Of a stretch of 64,000 nucleotides of DNA, positions 1 to 8,863 are shown one piece after another (position 1 is the stretch's first letter; each line of letters starts with the position of its first letter). Both the position numbers and the translations under genes were made by a program. The notes below the pieces were generated by a model. That model did not search any database and was not told the DNA's origin. It saw nothing but the letters and a program-made list of their open reading frames with translations. The stretch is from Ochrobactrum sp. CM-21-5 (GTDB taxonomy: Bacteria > Pseudomonadota > Alphaproteobacteria > Rhizobiales > Rhizobiaceae), in assembly GCF_014253075.1 (NCBI RefSeq), contig NZ_JACLZJ010000004.1:1-64000 (forward strand), read 5' to 3'.

Positions 1-124
1 TGAGTTGCGATTTCAGCGTGGTGTAGACCGTGTTTGACAGCACTTCACCCGTTTCGGCTGGCGTGACAATAGTCTGTGCATCCGGTTCCGGCTGGTGCGC
101 ATCAGGCGCTTTGACAACATTCAT
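1..124 (-). CDS. GntR-type regulator, N-terminal fragment cut by window edge
   Basis: Forty-one codons read leftward from an ATG at 124 and run off the window. A Shine-Dalgarno GGAG lies 7 bases before this ATG. The tail of the fragment (VLSNTVYTTLKSQL) resembles the first helix of GntR winged-helix domains, just before the usual 'L.pG..L' stretch. The preceding ~25 residues are a polar leader. The rest of the gene is outside the window, so family and ligand class cannot be settled. Confidence 0.5.
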   Translation of the reverse strand, partial: MNVVKAPDAHQPEPDAQTIVTPAETGEVLSNTVYTTLKSQL

Positions 125-761
125 ACATTCGCTCCACCAAGTGATGGGGTACACAGACGAGACTATTCGGATATATCAAATGCTTATATCAATAAACTGT
201 CAAGTGACGAATGACATAAGAATCACCGTTGTTCCTCGCATGAATTATTTGAGATGTCGTCGACAACCAATTAAAAATTGCATAAATGCAGACAATGTCT
301 TCAAATAGACAAGAATTCAGCCATTTTGACCGATTTTTTGGTATATCATATGGCTGCGTGCTACCCGTCGCCCAGTTACGAGATTCGCGCCTATCTCAAT
401 AAACGATGGCGGTCGACCTAACGCTCTGCGTTGTTGTAAGGATCTGGCTGCGCGCTGAATTTGAAATTTGATACCGACCGCTCAGAATCAGGTCCATAAA
501 GGACTGAACAATGCGATTGAAGTCTCGCACAGGCACACGCGAAAGCGCGAAAGATATTCGGAAAGTTCAAAGCCCGATGCATGGTTGACGCAGTGCACAG
601 TCGCCCGGGCATGTGAACGCGCCAGCCGAGGTCATTCCGTCATCGCACACGCGACGTCATCGAGGCCAACGGTTTTTTCCGATTCCGGAGGGGCGATGCG
701 AACTACGTTCTGCTGCCCGGCCGACTGGCGCGGCGGAGCAAGCAACGCACTGGCTCGCCAG
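125..761. other. gene-poor stretch
   Basis: No convincing gene in 637 bases. The open frames here overlap each other, have no ribosome site and show no recognisable family. The left part is AT-rich and probably holds the promoter of the leftward GntR-type gene. The right part lies downstream of the phosphatase gene. Confidence 0.5.
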
Positions 762-1763
762 TTATTGCTTTGCCGCTGGATAAACTGTTTTCCAGTCGGA
801 TTTCATGTCGACCACGGTCCAGTCCCGACTGGGCGCCTCATCCAATGCCTTGTCGAGCTTACCGACATGGGACTTGCGATCATAAGCAAATTCCCGCTCG
901 GCATCGGTGTGGTGGACTATCAGCGCGAAACGGGGACTGTCGCTGAGCGTCGTCCACTGCAGCATCTGCAGGTCGCCATCAGAATTTCCCGCTGCGAAGA
1001 TGGGTTTCCGGCCGATAAAGCGGTTGATGCCAGCGGGTTTGCCCGCGCCGTCGTTTACGAACTCTATCTTCGCTTTTTTCTTCAGGACCGGCTTGTCACC
1101 GTCCAGTACATAAGACACAACTCCAGACGTACCCACCACCTGCTCGGGTGGAATTCCATAGGCTCTTTCTACCCAGGGGCGCATGAACTCGACACCGCCC
1201 CCCGAAACTATAAAGGTCTTGAAGTCGTTGGCGCGCAGGTAGGCCAGCAGTTCCACCATAGGCTGGTAGATCAGTTCATTGTAGGGGCGGTCGAACTTTG
1301 GATGACGGGCCGTCGCGATCCAGTCCGTGACTGAGCTCGCAAACGCGTCTGTGGTCATACCGGCATGGGTTGCCGCCATGATTTCGCCGAGGCCTTTTTC
1401 TCCCGACGCGAGAGCGCCTTTGATGTCGCCGGCTAGTATTGACTTGAACGGTTCGGCATCCTTCCATTCAGGATGCTCGGGAGCCATGGCCTTTACACGG
1501 TCTATGGCGAAGGCGAACTGGAAATAAAACGGTTGTTCGCTCCACAGCGTACCATCATTGTCGAAAACGGCGATGCGTTCGGCTGGCTCAACGTAATTTG
1601 AACCGCTTTCGGTCGTCACCTTGGCAACGAAATCCGTGATAGCCGATTTCGCCGCCCCGTCATTCCACGACGGTAATGGGTCGGTCTGCGCGAATGCCAG
1701 GGGACCCTGGCAGAACGAACTGACAAAGACAAAAGCCAGGATAGCGAAACAGCGGTTCAACAT
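762..1763 (-). CDS. secreted HAD-superfamily phosphatase
   Basis: A 333-residue haloacid-dehalogenase-fold hydrolase. A signal peptide ending near AFAQ (residue 26) predicts export. HAD motif I is AVFDNDGTLW, with nucleophile Asp68 and acid/base Asp70; the motif II region reads FIVSGGG and the motif IV region AAGNSDGD, so the catalytic set is complete. The family hydrolyses phosphomonoesters, with the substrate set by the cap domain, so the substrate here is unknown. It is the third gene of a leftward run after the formylglycine-generating enzyme and sulfatase (115-base gap). It may therefore remove phosphate from the same exported substrate class that the sulfatase desulfates; that link is inference. 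Confidence 0.8.
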   Translation of the reverse strand: MLNRCFAILAFVFVSSFCQGPLAFAQTDPLPSWNDGAAKSAITDFVAKVTTESGSNYVEPAERIAVFDNDGTLWSEQPFYFQFAFAIDRVKAMAPEHPEWKDAEPFKSILAGDIKGALASGEKGLGEIMAATHAGMTTDAFASSVTDWIATARHPKFDRPYNELIYQPMVELLAYLRANDFKTFIVSGGGVEFMRPWVERAYGIPPEQVVGTSGVVSYVLDGDKPVLKKKAKIEFVNDGAGKPAGINRFIGRKPIFAAGNSDGDLQMLQWTTLSDSPRFALIVHHTDAEREFAYDRKSHVGKLDKALDEAPSRDWTVVDMKSDWKTVYPAAKQ

Positions 1764-1878
1764 AAGGCGCTCCTCAAATATCGGAAGTACGGGCGACGCC
1801 TCCGGACGAGCCGATACCCGGATATATCTAACGAAACGGCCCCGCCCGCCGAAGCTAGCGGAGCCAATGGGGCACTCG

Positions 1879-3702
1879 CTACTGGGCGACGCGATGCTGG
1901 AGTGCCTCGTTGATCATGTCATTGAGCCCGCTTTGAACCCTCTCAAGATCGAGATTCTGCCTGAAGGCTTCCCTTCGCTTGATGTTGTCCAGCGTGCTTT
2001 CCATGATGTTCGCGGGATTGAAGCTTGGCGGGAAGGACCGAGGCGGAAAGTCCTTGAACGTAGCCACGAACTGGAAGACATCGTTCGTCGCCCCGTAGAT
2101 GCCGCCGAGATGGTCCAGCTGCCAGTCCCAGAAAGTGTTGGATGTAATGTCGGCACGTTCGAAGGGGTCCTGGAACAGGTTGAAGATCTTCTGCAGGCGA
2201 AGCGTCGTGAACGGCTCCGCCCACAATTCCAGTGTGCCGGGCGAACGTTGCTCCGAGTATACGTATTTGTAGTCGCCCTTCCGGAAACCGACCAACTGGC
2301 CATCGTCGTCCGAGTAGAAGAAGTTGTCGCGGGCGCTCTTTACTCCGTTGTTGTCCGCCGCAGCGCCGGTCACGGTGCGCAGGAATTCGGACTGGTCGTA
2401 GCCGTCGAGATGCACTTTGTACTCGAGGCCGTTTGCCGTGTAGCCTGCCTTCAACTTCTCGGCAATGTCCGGTTCGCCGGCGATCGAACAGAGTGTGGGG
2501 AGCCAGTCGTTATGGCTCATCAACTCATTGGTGACCGTGTTGGGTTTGATGACGCCCGGCCAGCGGACGAAACAGGGCACGCGGAAGGCACCCTCCCAGT
2601 TGGTGTTTTTCTCCGAGCGGAACCAGGTCATGGCACCGTCCGGCCAGGTGTTCAGGTGCGGGCCGTTGTCGCTCGTGTAGACAACGATCGTGTTATCCGC
2701 GACGCCCATGTCGTCGAGCGCCTTGAGTAGGAGACCGATGGTGTCGTCGTGCTCCATCATACCGTCGACATATTCGCTGTCGCCATGCTTGTATCGGCCG
2801 CGATGGCTGTCGCGGACATGTGTGCGCAGGTGCATGCGGGTCGAATTGAACCAGCAGAAAAACGGCTTTCCTGCCGTTTTCTGACGTTGCATGAAATCGA
2901 TGGCCGCGGCTGAGGTCTCGTCGTCAATCGTCTCCATGCGCTTCTTCGTGAGCGCGCCGGTGTCTTCGATCGTCTGCTTGCCAACCCTCCCGAAACGCGG
3001 ATCTTCGGTGGGGTCGTCCACGTCGGTCGCCTTGCATTTGAGAACGCCGCGCGGGCCATACTTGGCGAGGTATCCAGGATCTTTTGGATAATCCGGCAGT
3101 TCCGGCTCTTCCTCAGCGTTGAGATGGTAGAGATTGCCGAAGAATTCGTCGAAACCATTCACGGTGGGCAGCGATGGGTTACGGTCGCCGACATGATTCT
3201 TGCCGAATTGGCCTGTTGCGTAGCCGAGGTTCTTCAGCAATCCGCCGATGGTGGGGTCCAGTTGGCTCATGCCCATCGGCGCCCCGGGGAAGCCCACCTT
3301 GGTCAGTCCGGTGCGTAGGCCGTGCTGGCCGGTGAGAAACGCCGCGCGGCCCGCAGTGCATGACTGCTCCGCATAGTAGTGGAGGAACATGATGCCGTCG
3401 CGGGCGATGCTGTCGATGTTAGGCGTCTGGTAACCCATCAGGCCGTGCGAGTAGACGCTGATGTTAGGGATGCCGATGTCGTCGCCGAAGATGACCAGGA
3501 TGTTGGGTTTGTCGCCTGCTGGCGCTGACTTTGACTGCTCCTGTGCCTGCGCGGTGCGCACGCTGATTGTCTGTGCCAACGCGGCAGCGGCGGCAAGTGT
3601 CGTCCCGCCAAGCAGGATGCTGCGACGGCTGACACCGCTCGTGGGAGAGACCTGCCGTGCGTCCGGAGCCGACCCCCGCTTATCTCTGGATGTATCGCTC
3701 AT
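1879..3702 (-). CDS. Tat-exported arylsulfatase-family sulfatase
   Basis: A 607-residue type I sulfatase. Residues 25-45 form a twin-arginine signal (SRRSILLGG, then an Ala-rich core), so it folds in the cytoplasm and is exported. Metal ligands start at FGDD (Asp74, Asp75). The formylglycine site is Cys115 in CTAGR, with the FLTGQ continuation typical of the family; the common CxPxR proline is Ala here. Downstream SDNGPH and the long C-terminal region fit an arylsulfatase. It hydrolyses sulfate esters after Cys115 is oxidised, presumably by the formylglycine-generating enzyme encoded six bases upstream. That tight pairing argues for co-transcription. Substrate unknown; a role in sulfur scavenging is an inference. 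Confidence 0.9.
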   Translation of the reverse strand: MSDTSRDKRGSAPDARQVSPTSGVSRRSILLGGTTLAAAAALAQTISVRTAQAQEQSKSAPAGDKPNILVIFGDDIGIPNISVYSHGLMGYQTPNIDSIARDGIMFLHYYAEQSCTAGRAAFLTGQHGLRTGLTKVGFPGAPMGMSQLDPTIGGLLKNLGYATGQFGKNHVGDRNPSLPTVNGFDEFFGNLYHLNAEEEPELPDYPKDPGYLAKYGPRGVLKCKATDVDDPTEDPRFGRVGKQTIEDTGALTKKRMETIDDETSAAAIDFMQRQKTAGKPFFCWFNSTRMHLRTHVRDSHRGRYKHGDSEYVDGMMEHDDTIGLLLKALDDMGVADNTIVVYTSDNGPHLNTWPDGAMTWFRSEKNTNWEGAFRVPCFVRWPGVIKPNTVTNELMSHNDWLPTLCSIAGEPDIAEKLKAGYTANGLEYKVHLDGYDQSEFLRTVTGAAADNNGVKSARDNFFYSDDDGQLVGFRKGDYKYVYSEQRSPGTLELWAEPFTTLRLQKIFNLFQDPFERADITSNTFWDWQLDHLGGIYGATNDVFQFVATFKDFPPRSFPPSFNPANIMESTLDNIKRREAFRQNLDLERVQSGLNDMINEALQHRVAQ

Positions 3703-3708
3703 AGCTGT

Positions 3709-4701
3709 TCACCTTTCTCTTTCTAACGATGAATCGGACGCGGTCTTGACGATGCAGCGGAAACCGACATGACTCATTGAAGTGTCGACGGGCTGCGCGT
3801 GGCGCGCGGCCGGGCGGTAGCGTCGACAGTAGTTCGGCGCACAGAGATGCGAGCCGCCCTTGACGACTTTTCTGGGAATCTGGATCGTTGGCTGACGCTC
3901 GTCGAAGCTTGCGGCTTCGGGCCCGCCGCGTGGATTTTGCGGGATGCAACAGCTCTTCGCTTCCTTGTCCGGATGACGGCTCGACCACCAGTCCGTCGTC
4001 CACTCCCAGACATTACCGATCATGTCGTAGAGGCCGTATCCGTTCGCCGGAAAAGCGCCGACCGGCGATGTCCGCTCAAAACCGTCGTCGAGTAGGTTCT
4101 GGTGCGGAAAATCGCCCTGCCAGGTATTGGCCATCTGCCTGCCGCCCGGTGCAAATTCGTTGCCCCAGGCGAATTCAGCACCCTCGATTCCGCCCCATGC
4201 CGCATATTCCCATTGGGCTTCGGTCGGCAGTTCCTTGCCCGCCCACCGTGCGTAGGCCACCGCGTCCTCGTAGGCGATATGAACCACCGGGTGGTTCTCC
4301 TTCTTGAAAAGACCACTCTTCGGGCCAAGTGGGCTTTTCCAGCTCGCTCCCTTGACGAAGTCCCACCATTCCACCGGATTGCGCAGATTGACAGGCCCTG
4401 CAGTCTTCTGGAACACTAAAGACCCGGCAAAGAGCATGTGTGGGAGAGCACCTGGATAGTCCTTTGGGTCGGGCAACTGCTCCGCAAGCGTAACGTGGCC
4501 GGTTGCCTTGACGAACGCCTTGAACTGGCGGTTTGTGACGGGTGTCTTGTCAATGAAGAACCCGTCGACTTTCACCCTGTGGGCGGGAGCCTCCTCCCGG
4601 TAATGGGCATCCGAGCCCATCCAGAAGGTTCCGCCAGGCACGAAAACCATGCCGGGCGGGCAGTTGGCCTTTTCCGGTCCGCTTTCCTTGCTGGTATGCA
4701 T
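3709..4701 (-). CDS. formylglycine-generating enzyme (SUMF1/FGE family)
   Basis: An SUMF1-type sulfatase-activating enzyme of about 330 residues. It begins its family domain at MVFVPGGTFWMGSD and ends with GFRCIV. The two copper-binding cysteines of aerobic FGEs are present five residues apart in GGSHLCAPNYCRRYR (Cys287 and Cys292), matching the human 336/341 spacing. The enzyme oxidises the sulfatase active-site Cys to formylglycine. I chose the ATG at 4701 (MHTSKES) because it starts close to the conserved domain. An upstream in-frame ATG at 4791 with a GAGG three bases away would add 30 unconserved residues and cannot be excluded. It leads the sulfatase and phosphatase genes, and the operator-like palindrome at 4994 lies upstream. 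Confidence 0.88.
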   Translation of the reverse strand: MHTSKESGPEKANCPPGMVFVPGGTFWMGSDAHYREEAPAHRVKVDGFFIDKTPVTNRQFKAFVKATGHVTLAEQLPDPKDYPGALPHMLFAGSLVFQKTAGPVNLRNPVEWWDFVKGASWKSPLGPKSGLFKKENHPVVHIAYEDAVAYARWAGKELPTEAQWEYAAWGGIEGAEFAWGNEFAPGGRQMANTWQGDFPHQNLLDDGFERTSPVGAFPANGYGLYDMIGNVWEWTTDWWSSRHPDKEAKSCCIPQNPRGGPEAASFDERQPTIQIPRKVVKGGSHLCAPNYCRRYRPAARHAQPVDTSMSHVGFRCIVKTASDSSLERER

Positions 4702-4989
4702 AGCAAAATCGAGGGTCGTGGATTTTGCCCTGCCATCGTTCCCAAAGGAGGGATTGTCCGCTTTCACTAGTCTGTCTCGCAATCGCAACATGTGCCTCGG
4801 TCCGATGTTTGTCGGCGGCCGTTGTCGTCAGCATCAACGTGCGGTCAGCACTCATGTTGGTAGGCTGGAACGACATGCTCGTTCAGACCCTCGCTAGTTT
4901 TGAGAGGCCTGCTGAATTCATTGGCGTTATCCGTCCACGTCAACAGACACGGCCGCCAACATCCTCAAAAGAACGCATGCCGTATTGAA

Positions 4990-5004
4990 GTACGTTACCG
5001 TAAC
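4990..5004. promoter_or_regulatory. GTTAC-N-GTAAC palindrome, copy 1
   Basis: The sequence GTACGTTACCGTAAC holds a perfect palindrome, GTTAC-C-GTAAC, at 4994-5004. It lies upstream of the leftward FGE-sulfatase operon. Three near-identical copies occur at 5132, 5691 and 11407. The size and symmetry fit a TetR-type operator, but no such regulator is in the window. Confidence 0.6.
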
Positions 5005-5131
5005 AGGCCTCTTGACCCGGGGCAGAACATCAGCTTCGAAATTCTACTCTGCTCGTATGGACGGGGTGAGCCCGTCAGCGCCTTTGGATAGCGGAAAAGG
5101 TAAAGGCGGCGATGAAGTGCTTGCGCCCGTT

Positions 5132-5142
5132 GTTACTGTAAC
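5132..5142. promoter_or_regulatory. GTTAC-N-GTAAC palindrome, copy 2
   Basis: A perfect GTTAC-T-GTAAC, followed by CGTGC, which matches the flank of copy 1 read on the other strand. It sits in the divergent intergenic space 170 bases before the rightward 86-residue gene and about 430 bases upstream of the FGE gene. Confidence 0.6.
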
Positions 5143-5312
5143 GTGCTCATGCATTCGAGAAAACTGAGTCACAATTTTGTCGATGGGATGCCGCGTTGTG
5201 CCAAACAGACCTCGTTCCAAGCAACGAATGCAAAGGACTTGCAGGCGTTCTGGCGAGGTTCGAGCATAGATTCCGCGCGGTGTAGCGGCTGTTTCGCCGG
5301 GGAGGCACGACA

Positions 5313-5573
5313 ATGCCGAGGGAAGTCAACTATAGCCGCCAAGGACTCGCGAAGCTGATGTTGAAGATGCCGGCCTTGCGCGGCCGATTACAAATTCTCA
5401 GCAGAAGGGACCCTGATTTTCTGGACCTTTGCGCCGCCTTCGGAGAGGCCAGCGTCACACTGGAACGGTTGTTAAAGGAAAACAGCCCTTCAAATCGGGA
5501 GAAAATTGAAGAGTATCGGAACATTTGCGACGAAATCGAGGACGACATCATTGCTCTGTGCGCTACCGAATGA
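5313..5573 (+). CDS. small uncharacterised protein (86 aa)
   Basis: Charged, helix-rich 86-residue protein without a signal peptide or membrane segment. The ATG at 5313 has a good ribosome site (GGGAGG, 8 bases upstream). Coding character is supported by the regular heptad-like pattern LLKEN...KIEEYRNICDEIEDDI, which suggests a short coiled coil or helical bundle. I do not recognise a family. It lies between two copies of the GTTAC-N-GTAAC palindrome, so it may belong to the same regulon as the sulfatase operon and the outer-membrane channel downstream. Confidence 0.6.
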   Translation: MPREVNYSRQGLAKLMLKMPALRGRLQILSRRDPDFLDLCAAFGEASVTLERLLKENSPSNREKIEEYRNICDEIEDDIIALCATE

Positions 5574-5690
5574 GTGGAAACGTTCGGTTTGGCCGGTACG
5601 CTGATAACAGTCCTTTTGTCGTATCCAACGACCTCGTAGCGCATACCTGAGAACCACAGCTGTCCGAAGCGGCGAAGAAAGAGATGACTT

Positions 5691-5701
5691 GTTACAGTTA
5701 C
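5691..5701. promoter_or_regulatory. GTTAC-N-GTAAC palindrome, copy 3 (one mismatch)
   Basis: GTTACAGTTAC followed by GTACTTC. Read on the minus strand it gives GTACGTAACTGTAAC, the same extended box as copy 1 with one mismatch in a half-site. It sits 79 bases before the start of the outer-membrane channel gene. Confidence 0.55.
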
Positions 5702-5779
5702 GTACTTCGCTTGATCTCGCTATGCGGCGAAGTTTGGCTTCGGCTTCGTCCGGCTGAGACAACGCGAGGGGAACTGTCC

Positions 5780-6727
5780 GTGAAAACCAGTGTATTCAAA
5801 TTGGCAGGCGCATCTGCCGTTATGATCTGTGCGTTGACATCAACGAAAGCCTTGGCCACCGAGGCAGCTTTCGGGCGTTACACCCCCGGTGTCTTTGCGG
5901 CACCTGGCGTCGGGTATGTACCTCCTGTGCCGGGCGTGTATTGGCAGAGTTCCACATTCTATTATCATGGTTCCGCCTCGAAGAATCTTCAGATTCCCAT
6001 CGGTAAGTCTACTCAGCTCGGCTTGAAGAGTGATTATTTCAGCCAGACTTTCACTGGTATATGGGTGCCGGAGCTAAACTTAGACCATAACTTGACACTG
6101 GCTTTCAGCGTGTCGCTGCCTCTGCAGTACCTACGTGCTTCCGTCGACGTTCGAAGATTGGGCACATCCGATAGTGACGGTGGGTTGGGTGATATCATAT
6201 TCGGTCCCGTGCTCGGATGGCGCTCGGATTCGGGAACGACTTTTGCATCGGCCAGTCTAAGGATTTTCGCACCGACCGGCAATTATGATCCAAATGCGAT
6301 CGCCAATATAGGTACCAACTACTGGACCTTTTCGCCGAACCTTTCTTTCACCACCGTCAATCCGGAGAACGGCCTAGAATTCGATCTGACAGGCGGTATC
6401 GACTTCAACACCAGGAATTCGGCCACAGGTTACACGAGCGGTGCGCTGGCGCATGTCGACGCGGCTGTCATCCAGAATTTCAATAAGCAATTCGGTGCCG
6501 GAATATTTGGCTCGGTCCTTTATCAGCTTGAAGACGACAAAGGTGCTCTGGCAGACCGTCTTGATGGCTTCAAGGGGAGATCCTTCGCGATCGGCCCTAT
6601 ATTGAAGTACGTGGGCGGATCTGAAGCAAACCCCATCAATGTTTCTCTCAGCTGGGCACCGGAGTTTGGTGTCAAGAACAGGATGAAGGGAAATGCTTTC
6701 TATCTAAACGTGTCCGGCAAATTCTAG
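5780..6727 (+). CDS. SphA/MetA-phenol-pathway-type outer-membrane channel
   Basis: An outer-membrane beta-barrel of the family named after a phenol meta-pathway protein (transporter-like). I start it at GTG 5780 because GAGGGG lies 7 bases upstream and the sequence from there gives a clean signal peptide (VKTSVFKLAGAS...ALATEA). An ATG upstream at 5684 would add 32 residues before the signal and is unlikely. The mature protein has the family opening FGRYTPGVFAAPGVGY, alternating strands, and ends in aromatic Phe as barrel proteins do (LNVSGKF). Members are thought to pass small aromatic or hydrophobic compounds; here the sulfatase neighbours suggest an aromatic sulfate ester or its product. 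That substrate link is inference. Confidence 0.75.
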   Translation: MKTSVFKLAGASAVMICALTSTKALATEAAFGRYTPGVFAAPGVGYVPPVPGVYWQSSTFYYHGSASKNLQIPIGKSTQLGLKSDYFSQTFTGIWVPELNLDHNLTLAFSVSLPLQYLRASVDVRRLGTSDSDGGLGDIIFGPVLGWRSDSGTTFASASLRIFAPTGNYDPNAIANIGTNYWTFSPNLSFTTVNPENGLEFDLTGGIDFNTRNSATGYTSGALAHVDAAVIQNFNKQFGAGIFGSVLYQLEDDKGALADRLDGFKGRSFAIGPILKYVGGSEANPINVSLSWAPEFGVKNRMKGNAFYLNVSGKF

Positions 6728-6844
6728 AGTGGGGACACACTACACCCATCAGATGACTGGGGCGGCCAGACCGCTGACCTGTCCGATCAGATTATCGCTC
6801 TCGCTTGAGAGGTTATGCTGCGTATGGCGTGTTGATCACTATCG

Positions 6845-8662
6845 CTATTGAACTGGCAATCCGAGTTTGGAAATGCCGTCCCGCAACAGTGAAACAAAGG
6901 CTGGATCGAAGCGGCGTTCCTTCATGTATCTGTAAAACGAAGCTTCCGACCTCATACCCACCTTCTGCAGCGAAGCGGCTACCGTTTGTGCGGCCGGTTG
7001 CATTTCCAACTGTCCGAGCGTCGCGAGATGCAGGATGTCGATTTCGCAGCAGGCTCCCCGATTGCTCTGTACAACGTGGGCAAGCGCCACCTCGTAGGCA
7101 CCGCGCCGATAGGCATCCATGGCCAATACGGAATGGGTTTCGGGGCTGGCGATTTCCGCGAGATCAACGGCTTTCTCGATAAGCGGTATCGCATCGTCCC
7201 AACGCCCGGTAAGCGCCAGAACTCTGGCAAGGGCAGCCGCGGCATCGTCGTCGTACGGGTTCAAAGCCAGTGCACGGCGGCCAGCGCTGATCGCGGCGTC
7301 GGCATGACCAAGATGGAACAGCGCTTCCATTTGTGCTCGGGCAGCGGCGGCCGATCTGGACGAGAGAAGCGTCGCTGTATTTGCCAGGCTGAGGGCGCGC
7401 CGGGCCGTATCGCCAGAAGGCTGCACGGCATCAAGCACTGGGAGCAACCGGGAAAGGGCGGCATGGGCGGCGGTGTGGCCAGGCCGTATTTTGATCGTTT
7501 GCTCAAGACAGGTTCTAGTCGTTCGCAGCATCGCCGGATCGGGCGAATGCAGCGTGCGGATGGCCCGCAGGACACACCCGTTGCCCAAGGTCGGCGCAGC
7601 ATAGTCCCTGCGCAATTCCGAATTACTGATTGTACCCCGCAGGCCGGCAATATGATTTGCCAATCGCGCCAACATCCGGTCCCGCTCTTCCGCCACCTGT
7701 GGTATAGGTTCGACACGCGATATGAGGACCAGCCCGTGATGGTCTCTAACCTGCCACCAGAGCGATGGCTGCGGTAATTGCGAACGATAGTTGACGGCGA
7801 TCTGGTAGGTGGCCTCCAGTGCCGGAGTTGAAGGTGCCGTTTGCTCATTGTCGAGGTGTGCCGGATCATCGATCTCCTTCACAAACGTGAGGGTCTGAAA
7901 TCGGGACATGGCAGCAAACAAGTCTTCCTTGAGCGCGCGCGCGACTTCTGCGTTCTCGGCGCCGCCTGCCGAGACAGTCAGAATGGTCCGGGGCCTCTCC
8001 GATATTACGGGTGTCTGTGGCGCCAGAGGTTGCCATAAGACAAACCCGGCTAGCGTAATTCCGCTTGCGATTAGTGCAGCCGCAAGCCCTCGAAACAAGT
8101 AAGCCCCATGCGCCGAGTACCCATTCCCGGATCGGGTACCTGTAGGGCGCGTGGCAGGAATCACCTTGTCAACGGCTCGGATTTCGTGCTTGGGCGACGG
8201 GAGGAGCCGCCTGCTGATCGTGGGCACGTACCCGCCCTTGGGCAGATCGATACGAAGCAGGCTCTGCTGCGCGTGCACTTCGTAATAATGCGAGAGTGCG
8301 GAGCGCAGCCGCATCGCTTCTATCCGCACGATAGGATCGATTATCGGGTCGAAATTCGTTGGCCGGCCGAAAACGTCCACGGCGATCGAATAGGCCTTGA
8401 TCTTGTCGGTAGCACCCTCAAACACTTTCTCCGTAACGTAGCGCAGAAAACGCTTGTTTCGTTCGGAACATCGAAACTTGGGGTCAGTCAGCACCCGCTC
8501 AAGTTCCGCCGTTGTTTCCTCTTCGGAAACCGGCGAACCTTCTGGCTTATCGTCGATGAACGACCGCACCCCTTCAGTGGCAATCCTTTCGCGTGACGGT
8601 CCCCGTCCCATATTGACCAAGCTTAAATGAAGCCGGCCAGATGTGTCCTGTTCCCAAAACAT
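6845..8662 (-). CDS. membrane-anchored winged-helix/TPR protein
   Basis: A 605-residue protein with three parts. Residues about 50-150 resemble the DNA-binding-like N-terminal domain seen in many rhizobial TPR proteins often labelled adenylate cyclase-like (NKRFLRYVTEKVFEG...KAYSIAVDVFGR...VRIEAMRLRSAL...YY). Residues about 187-208 form a single membrane span. The periplasmic half carries TPR-like helices (ALALNPYDDDAAAALARVLALTGRWDDA). The layout recalls CadC-like one-component sensors, with DNA binding inside and sensing outside, though no cyclase catalytic domain is present. The start at 8662 has no clear ribosome site; Met at 8611 is an alternative. It is divergent from the histidine kinase gene. 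Targets are unknown. Confidence 0.7.
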   Translation of the reverse strand: MFWEQDTSGRLHLSLVNMGRGPSRERIATEGVRSFIDDKPEGSPVSEEETTAELERVLTDPKFRCSERNKRFLRYVTEKVFEGATDKIKAYSIAVDVFGRPTNFDPIIDPIVRIEAMRLRSALSHYYEVHAQQSLLRIDLPKGGYVPTISRRLLPSPKHEIRAVDKVIPATRPTGTRSGNGYSAHGAYLFRGLAAALIASGITLAGFVLWQPLAPQTPVISERPRTILTVSAGGAENAEVARALKEDLFAAMSRFQTLTFVKEIDDPAHLDNEQTAPSTPALEATYQIAVNYRSQLPQPSLWWQVRDHHGLVLISRVEPIPQVAEERDRMLARLANHIAGLRGTISNSELRRDYAAPTLGNGCVLRAIRTLHSPDPAMLRTTRTCLEQTIKIRPGHTAAHAALSRLLPVLDAVQPSGDTARRALSLANTATLLSSRSAAAARAQMEALFHLGHADAAISAGRRALALNPYDDDAAAALARVLALTGRWDDAIPLIEKAVDLAEIASPETHSVLAMDAYRRGAYEVALAHVVQSNRGACCEIDILHLATLGQLEMQPAAQTVAASLQKVGMRSEASFYRYMKERRFDPAFVSLLRDGISKLGLPVQ

Positions 8663-8863
8663 TTACTGATTTAGCTCGATCTTCAATGTTTTACTTGCTC
8701 GCCATTTGGTCATCCGACAGTTTTATGTTAGGCGTTGCTAATTCCGTTGCAGTCTACAAGGTGGCACAGCCGATGGTGTACCGACATATCCTATTCGACC
8801 AAGGGGTCGATTAAGTCGATGAAGCGGCGGTTGTAGCGGTCGCCACGCATTGTGGGGGGTACA

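Noticed and set aside
30-308. 92-codon rightward frame at the left edge
   Set aside because: It overlaps the better-supported leftward GntR-type fragment with its ribosome site.
468-1334. Long rightward open frame of 288 codons
   Set aside because: It is antisense to the HAD phosphatase over half its length, has no ribosome site and no family features.
1621-2730. 369-codon rightward frame
   Set aside because: Antisense shadow of the sulfatase gene; high GC keeps the opposite frame open.
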